A DNA stretch of 64,000 nt from an uncultured Paracoccaceae bacterium (GTDB lineage Bacteria; Pseudomonadota; Alphaproteobacteria; Rhodobacterales; Rhodobacteraceae): positions 62,001 through 126,000 of the forward strand of contig CANMEQ010000004.1 in assembly GCA_947497065.1 (NCBI GenBank), read 5' to 3'. The position numbers were made by a program, and so were the translations under genes. Below are positions 27,579 through 36,021 of the stretch, in pieces. The notes below the pieces were generated by a model. That model ran no database searches. It worked only from the letters and a program-made list of their open reading frames with translations, and was not told the DNA's origin. The first letter of the stretch is position 1. Each line of letters opens with the position of its first letter.

Positions 27579-28843
27579 ACCGAACCCTTCGCTAGTAAAC
27601 TTTGCACCTGAAGGGTCAAGTCCGCGAGCCACGCATCAGGTACGCCTCGCACGCCAATGAGGTCTGCCAAACCACTACAGATCTTTGGAACGTCATCGGA
27701 TGTCTCAATAATTTGCGCGATCGTTGACGCGTTAGGATCAACCAACGCGCTTTTGGCTTCGTGTTTTCGGAGTACAAATGCGATCCAAGCAGCCACAACT
27801 TTCTGTGCTTGAGGTGCTAATTCTAACTCATTGATCAGCGGCACGATCCTTTCGCGCAATTTTAGACTTCCGTCCGCACCGATCTGTTCCAAGGCATGGC
27901 GCATTTCCACGACCGCGAAACGGTCCACCAATGCGGCGCGATACGCGGGCGTCGAGGCTTGCACCGGCGTTGGCAACGTCAGCTGTGCTTCATCCCACAA
28001 TTGTTCAACAGCACCATTCAATGTTTGGTCAGCCATAGCTTCGTGCACGAAGCTATACCCGGCCAGTTGACCGGCGTAGGCCAGCCATGAATGCGCCGCG
28101 TTCAAAAGGCGCAACTTGCGCTTTTCAAAAGGAGCAACATCGGATGTGATTTCAGCACTCGAGATATGCCAATCCGGGCGTTGCCCAGCAAAGTTATCTT
28201 CGATTACCCATTCGCTGAAGCTTTCGGTAATGACTGGCGCGGTCACTTCAGAAGTCGCAGGTGTGATCCGGTCGACCATCGTGTCGGGAAAGCACGTGGA
28301 CGGGTCGAGCTGCAGTCCAGCTTCGTCTGCAAACTTAGAAAGAGCATTGCCTAACTTGGTGCCATTCTCTGACAGGTTATCGCAGCTCATTACGGTCAGG
28401 GCTGGAAGCCCAGCGCTTGAACGAAGGGCCAATCCATGGGTCAAAAGCCCTATCGCGCTTTTGGGCTGTCCGCTCAAATCTGCGCGGATTGCATCACTAT
28501 TCAGGTCCAAGGTGCCCGTTTGCGGATCGAGGCAATAGCCCTTTTCAGTAATAGTTAGCGTAACGATATGGAGGTCCGGATCGGCAAAGGCCTCAATCAC
28601 CGCTTGAGGATCACGTCCGGCGTGTATCATTCGGTCATGAATTGAAATCTCGCGACTCTCTGTGCCGTTTGCCCCCCGAACCGCTAGGGTATAACCGCCA
28701 CCGTCCGACATAGCTTGAAACAGGGAGGTATTACCCATGACAACGCCGGTTATCCGCCAGTCACCATTATTGGCCCGCGCAGTATAATCGGCTTGATGCG
28801 CGCGGTGAAAGTTTCCGATACCGATGTGGAGTATACGTGGCAT
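27575..28843 (-). CDS. Mannitol dehydrogenase family protein, probable fructuronate reductase
   Basis: 422-aa long-chain polyol dehydrogenase. N-terminal nucleotide-binding region ILHIGIGNFHRAHQ (4-17) and catalytic-site pattern KRKLRLLNAAHSWLAYAG (about 240) with conserved Lys, Asn and His. Such enzymes interconvert fructuronate/mannonate (UxuB), tagaturonate/altronate or mannitol/fructose. Next to uronate isomerase, D-fructuronate to D-mannonate reduction is the best guess. It lies 2 nt after uxaC and overlaps GH31 by 4 nt. Confidence 0.85.
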   Translation of the reverse strand: MPRILHIGIGNFHRAHQADYTARANNGDWRITGVVMGNTSLFQAMSDGGGYTLAVRGANGTESREISIHDRMIHAGRDPQAVIEAFADPDLHIVTLTITEKGYCLDPQTGTLDLNSDAIRADLSGQPKSAIGLLTHGLALRSSAGLPALTVMSCDNLSENGTKLGNALSKFADEAGLQLDPSTCFPDTMVDRITPATSEVTAPVITESFSEWVIEDNFAGQRPDWHISSAEITSDVAPFEKRKLRLLNAAHSWLAYAGQLAGYSFVHEAMADQTLNGAVEQLWDEAQLTLPTPVQASTPAYRAALVDRFAVVEMRHALEQIGADGSLKLRERIVPLINELELAPQAQKVVAAWIAFVLRKHEAKSALVDPNASTIAQIIETSDDVPKICSGLADLIGVRGVPDAWLADLTLQVQSLLAKGSV

Positions 28844-28845
28844 GC

Positions 28846-30222
28846 TTAGTTCTTTTCCAATCGATACGTTTTGATTGCCAAATCATGCGCCAGTAGCTGC
28901 GCAATTTCTGCCGCTTCTTCTTTCGCCAAAACACCAAGATCGATCTGATCCGCCAGATGCAATGCGACGCCGCGACGCCACAGATCGTGACGTGCAGGTA
29001 TCGAAAGGAACGCGCGCGTATCGTCGTTGAAGCCTGCCAAATTATGGTACCCTGCCGTTTCAACGACAGCGTCAAAGTACCGCCGGATGCCGTTCAGACT
29101 GTCGTGGAACCACCAAGGCGGCCCAATGCGCAAGCACGGCCAATGCCCTGCCATCGGCGCCAGTTCACGCGCGTAAGTGCTTTCATCCAACGTAAACAAC
29201 ACAACTCGCAATTGCGGGTTATTTCCGACACGGTTCAAAAGGGGGGCCATGCCGTCTACCCAATTTGTTGGGGCGGGAATATCTGAACCTTTGTCAGGAC
29301 CAAAGGTTTCGAACACCTGTTGGTTCGTGTTCCTGCGGCTGCCTGCATGAATTTGCATGACCATTCCGTCATCTGCGGACATCTGCGCCATTTCGGTCAA
29401 CATGTGCCCATAATAGGTGGCGCACTCTTCTTGGGTTAAAGACCCGATGACAGCACCCGCGTGAAGCCGTTCAATTTCTGCACGCGCCAACCAAACGGTC
29501 GCCATTTCGGGGACATCATGATCAGTTGCCGTTGCACCTGCAGCCCGAAATGCGGCACGACGATCCCTTAACGCCTCTAAAAACGCAGCATAGTTTTTCG
29601 TTTCGCGGCCCGTCATCTCGGCCAGTTCTGCAAGAGCTGCAGGATGGCCTTCTCTGGCGGGGTTCAAAAGATCGTCTGGGCGGAAGGTCGGAATAACACA
29701 CCCTTTCCATCCGGATTTGGCGATCGAAAGATGGTCTTCTAGCGTTGCATTGGCGGGGTCTGTTGTGGCCAAGTGGCTAATGTTGAACCGGTCGAACAAC
29801 GCGCGCGGCCGGAATTCATCGCTTGCGAGCCTAGATGCAATCTCATCGTATATCTGATCTGCCGTTTCAGCCCTCAGAGCGGTCTGAATATCTAAAGTAT
29901 GCCGAAAAGTATGATCCAGCCACTGGCGGCTTGGCGTGCCCGCAAACAATTTCCAATGCGCTGCAAAAATGCGGAACACGTCACGAGGATCACGGTTCTT
30001 GGCATTTGATCCGATCCCGAGATCCTCGAGCGGGACGCCTTGAGAATACAGCATACGGAAAACATAGTGGTCGGGCTGTATCAACAACGCCGCTGGATTG
30101 GGAAACGCTTCGTTTTTAGCCCACCAAACGGGGTCACAATGGCCGTGCGGCGAAACGATTGGTTGATCGCGAATGGGCTCATAAATTGCCATCGCTGTAG
30201 TCGACAATGCAATTTCCGGCAT
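28846..30222 (-). CDS. uxaC: Uronate isomerase
   Basis: Converts D-glucuronate to D-fructuronate, or D-galacturonate to D-tagaturonate, in hexuronate catabolism. 458 aa, a little short but normal for the family. The amidohydrolase-like metal motif HGHCDP lies at residues 25-30; DHYVFRMLYSQGV and QIHAGSRRNTN further support UxaC. First enzyme gene after the GntR regulator (5-nt gap). The following pathway enzymes, mannonate dehydratase, KDG kinase and KDPG aldolase, are not in this window. Confidence 0.93.
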   Translation of the reverse strand: MPEIALSTTAMAIYEPIRDQPIVSPHGHCDPVWWAKNEAFPNPAALLIQPDHYVFRMLYSQGVPLEDLGIGSNAKNRDPRDVFRIFAAHWKLFAGTPSRQWLDHTFRHTLDIQTALRAETADQIYDEIASRLASDEFRPRALFDRFNISHLATTDPANATLEDHLSIAKSGWKGCVIPTFRPDDLLNPAREGHPAALAELAEMTGRETKNYAAFLEALRDRRAAFRAAGATATDHDVPEMATVWLARAEIERLHAGAVIGSLTQEECATYYGHMLTEMAQMSADDGMVMQIHAGSRRNTNQQVFETFGPDKGSDIPAPTNWVDGMAPLLNRVGNNPQLRVVLFTLDESTYARELAPMAGHWPCLRIGPPWWFHDSLNGIRRYFDAVVETAGYHNLAGFNDDTRAFLSIPARHDLWRRGVALHLADQIDLGVLAKEEAAEIAQLLAHDLAIKTYRLEKN

Positions 30223-30227
30223 GTTTG

Positions 30228-30986
30228 TTATATCTCCTCAGAGGTTTCATCGAGATCGAAGTAACCTCGGTTTCTCTCGACCAATTCTGACAACGTTTGC
30301 AAAGCCAACTGAACATGCTTTCGAAGCCGCTCCACCGCGAAAGGTGCATCAGCTCTTTTAATGCCGTCAACAATTGCAGCATGATCACAACGCAAGCGAT
30401 CCATCGCCCCTTCTGATGTGAGAGCCATACTGCGCAACCTATCAAGAACAGCCTTCTCGCGATTCAATGCTGCGATAATGCGATCGTATCCGGTCGCTTC
30501 GACCAATAAGGTATGGAACTGATCATCCAGACTGCGAAAGCTAACGTCATCGCCTGAATCAATGGCTGTCTGTTGATCGGCAAGATTTTGATCGAGCAAG
30601 GTTGCGTAAGCCTCAGATAGACCATTCGCGCACAATTGCTGTACGACGGTTGTTTCAATGGCCTCACGTAGAAACTGCGCTGCTTTGATTTCTTTCAAAG
30701 AGAGGTTCGTGACGAACGTTCCGCGGCTGGGCCATGTCGTCAGCAGGCCTTCCTCGCGCAGCTGGGCGAAGGCGGCACGTACTGGTGTGCGACTGGCACC
30801 GAACATGCGACCTACTTCCTTTTCAGAAATCAACTGACCCGGAGGAAGCTGCATTGATAAAATCGCGGCCTTCACGGCGATCGCAATTTGTTCGTCAGCG
30901 GGGCGCGCATAATCCAATTGGGTTACCGTCGGCTCGGAAGCCTGCGACACAAGTGATGACACATCTTTGACGGCAGATCGTTTCAC
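30228..30986 (-). CDS. GntR family (FadR subfamily) transcriptional regulator, UxuR/ExuR-like
   Basis: 252 aa: winged helix-turn-helix at about 25-95 (VKAAILSMQLPPGQLISEK, FGASRTPVRAAFAQL, GTFVTNLSL) and an all-helical FCD effector domain (about 105-245) with conserved metal/ligand His residues (DDQFHTLL, RLRKHVQLAL). The GTG at 30986 is chosen because GGGAGGGG (30997-31004) lies 10 nt upstream; an ATG at 31079 would run through the operator. It probably represses its own operon and the divergent ABC importer until a uronate-type effector binds. Confidence 0.88.
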   Translation of the reverse strand: MKRSAVKDVSSLVSQASEPTVTQLDYARPADEQIAIAVKAAILSMQLPPGQLISEKEVGRMFGASRTPVRAAFAQLREEGLLTTWPSRGTFVTNLSLKEIKAAQFLREAIETTVVQQLCANGLSEAYATLLDQNLADQQTAIDSGDDVSFRSLDDQFHTLLVEATGYDRIIAALNREKAVLDRLRSMALTSEGAMDRLRCDHAAIVDGIKRADAPFAVERLRKHVQLALQTLSELVERNRGYFDLDETSEEI

Positions 30987-31059
30987 TGGCGTTTTGCCCC
31001 TCCCAAAGCAAGTACCCCCCTTAGCTCGTGAGGATAGGCGAAAGAATAGGCGCGTGACA

Positions 31060-31073
31060 ACCGGTATACCGGT
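31060..31073. promoter_or_regulatory. Palindromic operator for the GntR regulator
   Basis: ACCGGTATACCGGT is a perfect 14-bp palindrome in the divergent intergenic region. Its core GGTATACC equals the core of E. coli UxuR/ExuR sites (TTGGTATACCAA). A TTGACA (31085-31090) lies 11 nt to its right, but no well-spaced -10 was found. The 302-nt region between the GTG at 30986 and the importer gene holds no other gene; a small stem-loop GAACGAC/GTCGTTC sits at 31224-31241. Confidence 0.65.
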
Positions 31074-31288
31074 ATTCAATCTTCTTGACAGTTGGTGAAA
31101 CCCTATGCGTTTATATCGGCGGTGAATGGGTGTTCGGTTGGCCTGGCCTGACTGATCGCCGAGTTTATGATCCAGCTTTGGTCTCGGGGAGGAGAACCTG
31201 AAAGCGTTTCTAAAAACGTATTTGAACGACCTGCGTCGTTCATCTCGGGAAGCAAAGACTCAAACGAACCACTTGGGAGGAGAGACAA

Positions 31289-32551
31289 GTGAAAAAGACA
31301 ATTCTGACAACAACCGCAATGGTTGCGGGTCTTGGCATGGTTGCCGGCGCTGCATCGGCACAAGAAGTACGGTTCATGTGCTATTCAGATGGCAACGAAT
31401 GTGAAGTTTACGACGATTTGGCGAACCGATTTGAAGCCGACAACCCAGGTATCGACGTGATCGTGGATGTTGTGCCGTATCAAGCCATTCTTGAAAACCT
31501 GCCGGTTCAATTGGCTGCGGGCACTGGCCCTGATCTTGCAAAAGTCACTGACCTTGGCGGCTTGAACGAATATTACCTCGATCTGACAGATTACGTTGAT
31601 GCGGATTATTGGGAAAACTCGTTCGGTGAGACGCTGAACTGGTACCGTGTTGGCGACCGCCAGGGTATCTATGGCATGCACTCTCAGTTGACGATCACAG
31701 GCCCATTTGTGAACGCGACCCTATTTGAACAGGCTGGTATTGAGATGCCAGGTGAAGGTGCCACATGGGATGATTGGGCGACGGCCGCATCTGCCGTAGT
31801 TGAGGCCACTGATGCTGATTTCCCAATGGCAATGGACCGGTCTGGTCACCGTGTTGCAGGTCCTGCGATTTCCTATGGCGCTAAATACTTCGACGCCGAA
31901 GGTAACGGATCTTTCGATGGTTTCGACGCATTTGCAGAGGCATTTGTTAGCTGGAACGAAGACGGCACCATGGCGCGTGACGTTTGGGCGAGCCAAGGTG
32001 GGTCCACTTACGCGGATGCGGCACAAGAATTCATCAACGGCGAAGTCGTATTCTACTACTCCGGTTCTTGGCAGGTTGGCCGAATGGACGAGCAAGTCGG
32101 TGATTTCTTTGATTGGCAAGTTGTAGGCTCACCTTGTGGTCCAGCTGGCCCATGTTCTGGCATGCCAGGTGGCGCAGGTGTGGTTGGCTTTGAGGGGACT
32201 GAAAACCCAGAAGCCGTCGCAGCATTTATTGACTTCCTCGCACAAGAAGACGTTTACGCGGAAGCCACTGCACGGACACGCAACTTGCCAGCACACCTCG
32301 GTGTGGCATCTGCTGGCGTTGAATTCGAAGACGTGAGCCCAGCCGCACAAGGGGCGCTGAACGGCTTTGCAGGGGCTTTGCCCGACGTTTCACCAATCGC
32401 ATTTGCTTACCAAGGCTACGCAGGTAACCGCGCAATGTTTGGCATCACTGTTGAGCGTGTGAGCCAGGCGATTGTGGGAGAGCTGTCTGTGGCAGACGCC
32501 ATGGAGCGTGCTGCATCCGATTTGGAAGCAGCGATGGCTGAATCCCAGTAA
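31289..32551 (+). CDS. Carbohydrate ABC transporter substrate-binding protein
   Basis: 420 aa, family 1 (MalE-like) binding protein. Signal peptide about 1-24, cleavage near GAASA-QEV. Type features include GTGPDLAKV, NGEVVFYYSGSWQVG and a Pro/Gly-rich SPCGPAGPCSGMPGGAG loop with two Cys. The start is a GTG with GGGAGGAG upstream. It delivers an oligosaccharide or sugar acid to the two permeases that follow; the divergent uronate operon suggests a glycan containing uronate. A 12-bp stem-loop after the stop probably protects its mRNA. Confidence 0.92.
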   Translation: MKKTILTTTAMVAGLGMVAGAASAQEVRFMCYSDGNECEVYDDLANRFEADNPGIDVIVDVVPYQAILENLPVQLAAGTGPDLAKVTDLGGLNEYYLDLTDYVDADYWENSFGETLNWYRVGDRQGIYGMHSQLTITGPFVNATLFEQAGIEMPGEGATWDDWATAASAVVEATDADFPMAMDRSGHRVAGPAISYGAKYFDAEGNGSFDGFDAFAEAFVSWNEDGTMARDVWASQGGSTYADAAQEFINGEVVFYYSGSWQVGRMDEQVGDFFDWQVVGSPCGPAGPCSGMPGGAGVVGFEGTENPEAVAAFIDFLAQEDVYAEATARTRNLPAHLGVASAGVEFEDVSPAAQGALNGFAGALPDVSPIAFAYQGYAGNRAMFGITVERVSQAIVGELSVADAMERAASDLEAAMAESQ

Positions 32552-32561
32552 ATCAATAAAG

Positions 32562-32590
32562 TCCCCCCGCCAAATACATTGGCGGGGGGA
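32562..32590 (+). other. Intercistronic stem-loop between binding protein and permease genes
   Basis: Perfect arms TCCCCCCGCCA (32562-32572) and TGGCGGGGGGA (32580-32590), extendable by one A-T pair. GC-rich with no T-run of its own directly after. Typical of elements that keep binding-protein mRNA more abundant than permease mRNA. Confidence 0.65.
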
Positions 32591-32611
32591 TTATAATTTT
32601 GGGGCAATATC

Positions 32612-33580
32612 GTGCTGAATATTATTTCTGCCATCATGCGCGTAGTCGAGATTCCGATGCTCGCCTTGCAGCGCAAGCTGGGCGTAAACCGGCTGGCATG
32701 GGCCTTCCTGTTGCCCAACCTCATTCTTTTTGGCCTTTTCGCCTTTCTCCCCGTCATCCTGAACGTGTTTTACGCGATGACAGGTGGTGACAATGTTCTG
32801 TTGGCAGATCGCCCGGACGTCGGCGCCCGTAATTTCGTGACCTTACTAGATTGTGAAAACTACCTAGACGTAAATTCCTGCCGCGAAGATAAGTTCTGGC
32901 GCGCAGTCTGGAACACGGTGCGTTTCGTTATTCTGCAGGTCGGCTTCATGGTGGGCTTTGCCTTACTTACTGCGATTATCTTGAACCGTGATATCCGCGC
33001 ACGCGGGTTTTTCCGGTCAGTATTCTTCTTTCCCGTGTTGCTGTCCCCAGTTGTCGTTGCCTTGATTTGGAAATGGATTTTACAGCGTGAAGGGGTGTTG
33101 AATGCATTCCTAGATTGGACTGGGGCCGGTGGGATCAATTGGCTGGTTGATGCGCAATGGGCGTTCGGCTGGTCCGTGTTCATTTCCGTCTGGGCTCATA
33201 TGGGGTTTTACACTTTGATTTTGCTTGCGGGCTTGCAAGCGATCCCGCGCGATGTTTACGAAGCCGCGCTGATGGACCGGGCAAACGCGTGGCGCACGTT
33301 CCGGCGTATCACGCTGCCATTGCTGGCCCCCACTATGCTGGTCGTTCTTATCCTTGCGCTTATCAAAGGGGTTCAAACCTTTGATGAGGTTTACGCCTTC
33401 ACCGGCGGCGGCCCCGGAACGGCGACCACATTTATTATCCAATACATCTACGAAGAGGGCTTTGCCGGTGCACCGCGCCTATTTGGTTTGGCCGCTGCAG
33501 CCTCGCTGCTTGTTGCTGGTGTCTTGGTCGTACTGACCCTCATTCAACTTCGGATCAGCAGGAACAACGTTGATGGCTAG
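32612..33580 (+). CDS. Carbohydrate ABC transporter permease (MalF/UgpA-like)
   Basis: 322-aa inner-membrane permease with about six TM segments; the first is near residues 28-52. The EAA loop is EAALMDRANAWRTFRRITLPLL (about 217-238). A 40-residue periplasmic loop after TM1 (about 60-95) contains two Cys (DCENY, NSCRE). The GTG start at 32612 has GGGG about 8 nt before it. Ends with an 8-nt overlap with the next permease. Confidence 0.92.
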   Translation: MLNIISAIMRVVEIPMLALQRKLGVNRLAWAFLLPNLILFGLFAFLPVILNVFYAMTGGDNVLLADRPDVGARNFVTLLDCENYLDVNSCREDKFWRAVWNTVRFVILQVGFMVGFALLTAIILNRDIRARGFFRSVFFFPVLLSPVVVALIWKWILQREGVLNAFLDWTGAGGINWLVDAQWAFGWSVFISVWAHMGFYTLILLAGLQAIPRDVYEAALMDRANAWRTFRRITLPLLAPTMLVVLILALIKGVQTFDEVYAFTGGGPGTATTFIIQYIYEEGFAGAPRLFGLAAAASLLVAGVLVVLTLIQLRISRNNVDG

Positions 33581-34625
33581 AGTTTTATCTTTTTTAACAG
33601 CCACTCGCGGCAAAGGGCGTTTGCATTGGACGGATTGGGTTTCATACGCTTACCTGATTTTTGGAATCTTCTTAATGTTTGGGCCTGTCGTTTGGTTGGT
33701 CCTTTCGAGCTTCAAATCGGCAAACGAGCTTGATCGTTTTCCACCGCGGTTTCTGCCCTACGCCCAAGAAACCGTCGAGGTGGATGGATTCGATGACCCT
33801 TTGCTTGCCTTCACCGTGGTAGACGGAGAGCTAGAGGGTGAAATTGTCGGCCAAACGCGACGCGCTGCTGGTCGGGCAGAGGTGATTGTTCCATCAAATC
33901 CTGATGAACGCTTCCGGCTAACGGTTGATCAAATCGAACCCATAGAAAGGGTCGCATTCGCCACTGAGAATTATTCCCAACTTTTCGAGCGGTTCAATTT
34001 CTTGAAGTTCTTTTGGAATTCGACATTCATCACCGTGACAGCAACCTTGCTGATGTTGTTGGTGAACTCGATGGCAGCTTTCGCCCTTTCCAAATATGAG
34101 TTTAGAGGGCGAACATCCGTTCTTCTGATCGTAATCGGTACTCTGATGATCCCACAAACGGTTGTATTGGTGCCGCTGTTTTTGATCGTCACCGAATTGG
34201 GCATGTTCAATTCGCTTTGGGGCGTAATCATCCCGGGCGCAGCAACGCCGACAGGCGTCTTCCTGCTGCGGCAGTACATGATTACGATTCCAGACGAGAT
34301 TTTGGATGCTGCGCGCATGGACAAAGCCAGTGAATGGAAAATTTTCTGGCGTATTATTATCCCGCTTTCCGCACCAGCGATTGCGGTACTCGCTATCCTT
34401 GCGATTATGTGGCGTTGGAATGATTTCTTGTGGCCGTTGATCGTGCTGACACGGACAGAAAACTTTACGCTCCAGCTTGCACTCAATTCCTTCCAGGGCG
34501 AGCTGCAAACGGACTGGCCAAGCCTTTTGGCAATGACTGTCCTAACACTGCTGCCGATCGCGGCCGTCTTTATGTTCCTTCAAAAATACATCGCCACTGG
34601 TATCGCCTCTACAGGCGGCAAGTGA
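33573..34625 (+). CDS. Carbohydrate ABC transporter permease (MalG/UgpE-like) with large periplasmic insertion
   Basis: 350 aa, longer than the usual ~280. After TM1 (about 25-47) comes an ~85-residue hydrophilic stretch (about 55-140, starting LDRFPPRFLPYAQ) that looks β-rich; then FNFLKFFWNSTFI leads into the remaining TM segments, and the EAA loop DAARMDKASEWKIFWRIIIPLS follows. The ATG at 33573 overlaps the previous stop by 8 nt, with AGGA upstream. The insertion could contact the binding protein; such extended members exist in this family, so it may not be unusual. Confidence 0.9.
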   Translation: MARVLSFLTATRGKGRLHWTDWVSYAYLIFGIFLMFGPVVWLVLSSFKSANELDRFPPRFLPYAQETVEVDGFDDPLLAFTVVDGELEGEIVGQTRRAAGRAEVIVPSNPDERFRLTVDQIEPIERVAFATENYSQLFERFNFLKFFWNSTFITVTATLLMLLVNSMAAFALSKYEFRGRTSVLLIVIGTLMIPQTVVLVPLFLIVTELGMFNSLWGVIIPGAATPTGVFLLRQYMITIPDEILDAARMDKASEWKIFWRIIIPLSAPAIAVLAILAIMWRWNDFLWPLIVLTRTENFTLQLALNSFQGELQTDWPSLLAMTVLTLLPIAAVFMFLQKYIATGIASTGGK

Positions 34626-34652
34626 CCGTAAACTAAGAATAGGAGACCCCAA

Positions 34653-35729
34653 ATGGCGCGGGTTGAACTGAAACAAGTTAAGAAATCCTACGGCTCGGTC
34701 GAGGTGATCAAGGGTATCGATCTGGACATTCAACACGGTGAATTCTGTGTTTTTGTCGGTCCATCAGGGTGCGGAAAATCGACGTTACTCCGCATGATTT
34801 CAGGGTTGGAACCAATTAGCGATGGCGATGTAGCGATTGATAATGAGGTGGTAAATGACATCGCAGCGGCAGATCGCGGCTTGGCGATGGTATTTCAGTC
34901 TTACGCGCTTTACCCGCATATGTCGGTTCGGCAGAATCTTAGTTTCGGGTTGGAAAACATCGGAACGTCCAAGGCAGAAATTGCAGAAAAGATCGGGCAG
35001 GTCTCGAAAATGCTGCAAATCGATATGCTGTTAGATCGGAAACCTAAGGACTTGTCAGGTGGGCAACGTCAAAGGGTTGCAATCGGACGCGCTGTTGTGC
35101 GTGAACCGCGTGTATTCTTGTTCGATGAACCCCTGTCGAACCTCGACGCCGAGTTGCGCGTCGACATGCGCGGCGAAATCACCGCGCTACACCGCCGACT
35201 TGGGAATACCATGATCTACGTGACACACGATCAGGTCGAAGCCATGACCATGGCGGATAAAATTGCAGTCCTACGATTGGGCGAGTTGGAGCAATTTGGC
35301 CGCCCTCTCGATCTCTATAACCGCCCGAGGAACATTTTTGTCGCCGGTTTCATCGGGTCGCCAAAGATGAATTTCATTAAAGGAACTGTCGCCGAAGGTG
35401 GGGCATCAATCACGTTTGATACGGGTGAAACCATGGCGCTTCCCCAGTCTGGGTTCGACTATCAGCCCGGTCAAAAGGTAACCTTGGGTATTCGCCCAAA
35501 CCACGTTTCATTGGTTGAAGGTGGATCTGTCTCAATGTCGGTAAAGAGCGTCGAACAATTGGGCGGTGAGTCATACATTTACGGCGCATTGAAAGATGGG
35601 ACTCTTTTGACAGTCCATCTTTCTGGTCAGATCTCCGCTGAAATCGGGGAAGTTTTGACGATTGAGGGCGACGCAGACGAGGTCCATTTGTTTGATACGG
35701 AAAGCGGTTTGTCGTTGCGACACGATTGA
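34653..35729 (+). CDS. Sugar ABC transporter ATP-binding protein (UgpC/MsmK/MalK-like)
   Basis: 358-aa ATPase that energises the upstream importer. Walker A GPSGCGKST (37-45), Q-loop VFQSYALYPH, signature LSGGQRQRV (about 134-142), Walker B FLFDEPLSNLDAELR, H-loop YVTHDQVEAMTMADKI. C-terminal TOBE/OB-fold domain (about 240-358: PKMNFIKG, LGIRPNHV) as in MalK-type ATPases. AGGAG lies 10 nt before the ATG. Last gene of the importer operon; no terminator was seen behind it. Confidence 0.95.
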   Translation: MARVELKQVKKSYGSVEVIKGIDLDIQHGEFCVFVGPSGCGKSTLLRMISGLEPISDGDVAIDNEVVNDIAAADRGLAMVFQSYALYPHMSVRQNLSFGLENIGTSKAEIAEKIGQVSKMLQIDMLLDRKPKDLSGGQRQRVAIGRAVVREPRVFLFDEPLSNLDAELRVDMRGEITALHRRLGNTMIYVTHDQVEAMTMADKIAVLRLGELEQFGRPLDLYNRPRNIFVAGFIGSPKMNFIKGTVAEGGASITFDTGETMALPQSGFDYQPGQKVTLGIRPNHVSLVEGGSVSMSVKSVEQLGGESYIYGALKDGTLLTVHLSGQISAEIGEVLTIEGDADEVHLFDTESGLSLRHD

Positions 35730-35868
35730 AAATCTTACGTTTGTAGCAAGTTGAACACGGTGGTTTTCAAACCCCATTGACATACCCGACAAAATAAATC
35801 AGGTATAAGGCATTCGAGTCTTAGCCAACCCTTCGGTCAGCCCAGACCTCTTCGATAGGAGACGTTTG

Positions 35869-36021
35869 ATGTACGTGCTGAAACTGAATAGGCCTGCAAG
35901 TTCGTTTGGAAAACGAACCAAACCAATCCCCAGAGAGGTCATGGAAGAATTGCTGACGGATCAGGGCGCTCTGCCAGAATGCCTTGAGCCCTTTCTAGAC
36001 CATCTGGAGCGAAACCAATGA
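35869..36021 (+). CDS. 50-aa small protein translationally coupled to hemP
   Basis: Short ORF beginning MYVLKLNRPASSF with TAGGAGAC 6 nt before the ATG. Basic N-terminal half (FGKRTKPIPREV), acidic C-terminal half (LPECLEPFLDHLERNQ), one Cys, no TM segment. Its TGA overlaps the hemP ATG (ATGA), so the two are probably one operon and may be iron-regulated together. I do not recognise a family. Confidence 0.65.
   Translation: MYVLKLNRPASSFGKRTKPIPREVMEELLTDQGALPECLEPFLDHLERNQ

Noticed and set aside
31222-31404. Open frame starting at TTG that overlaps the binding-protein start
   Set aside because: Runs out of frame through the signal-peptide coding region; low-complexity Asn/Ser product. The GTG at 31289 with GGGAGGAG explains the region.
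35777-35809. TTGACA and TATAAG upstream of the hemP unit as a promoter
   Set aside because: The spacing is 21 nt, too long for a normal sigma-70 promoter; no iron-regulator box could be assigned.
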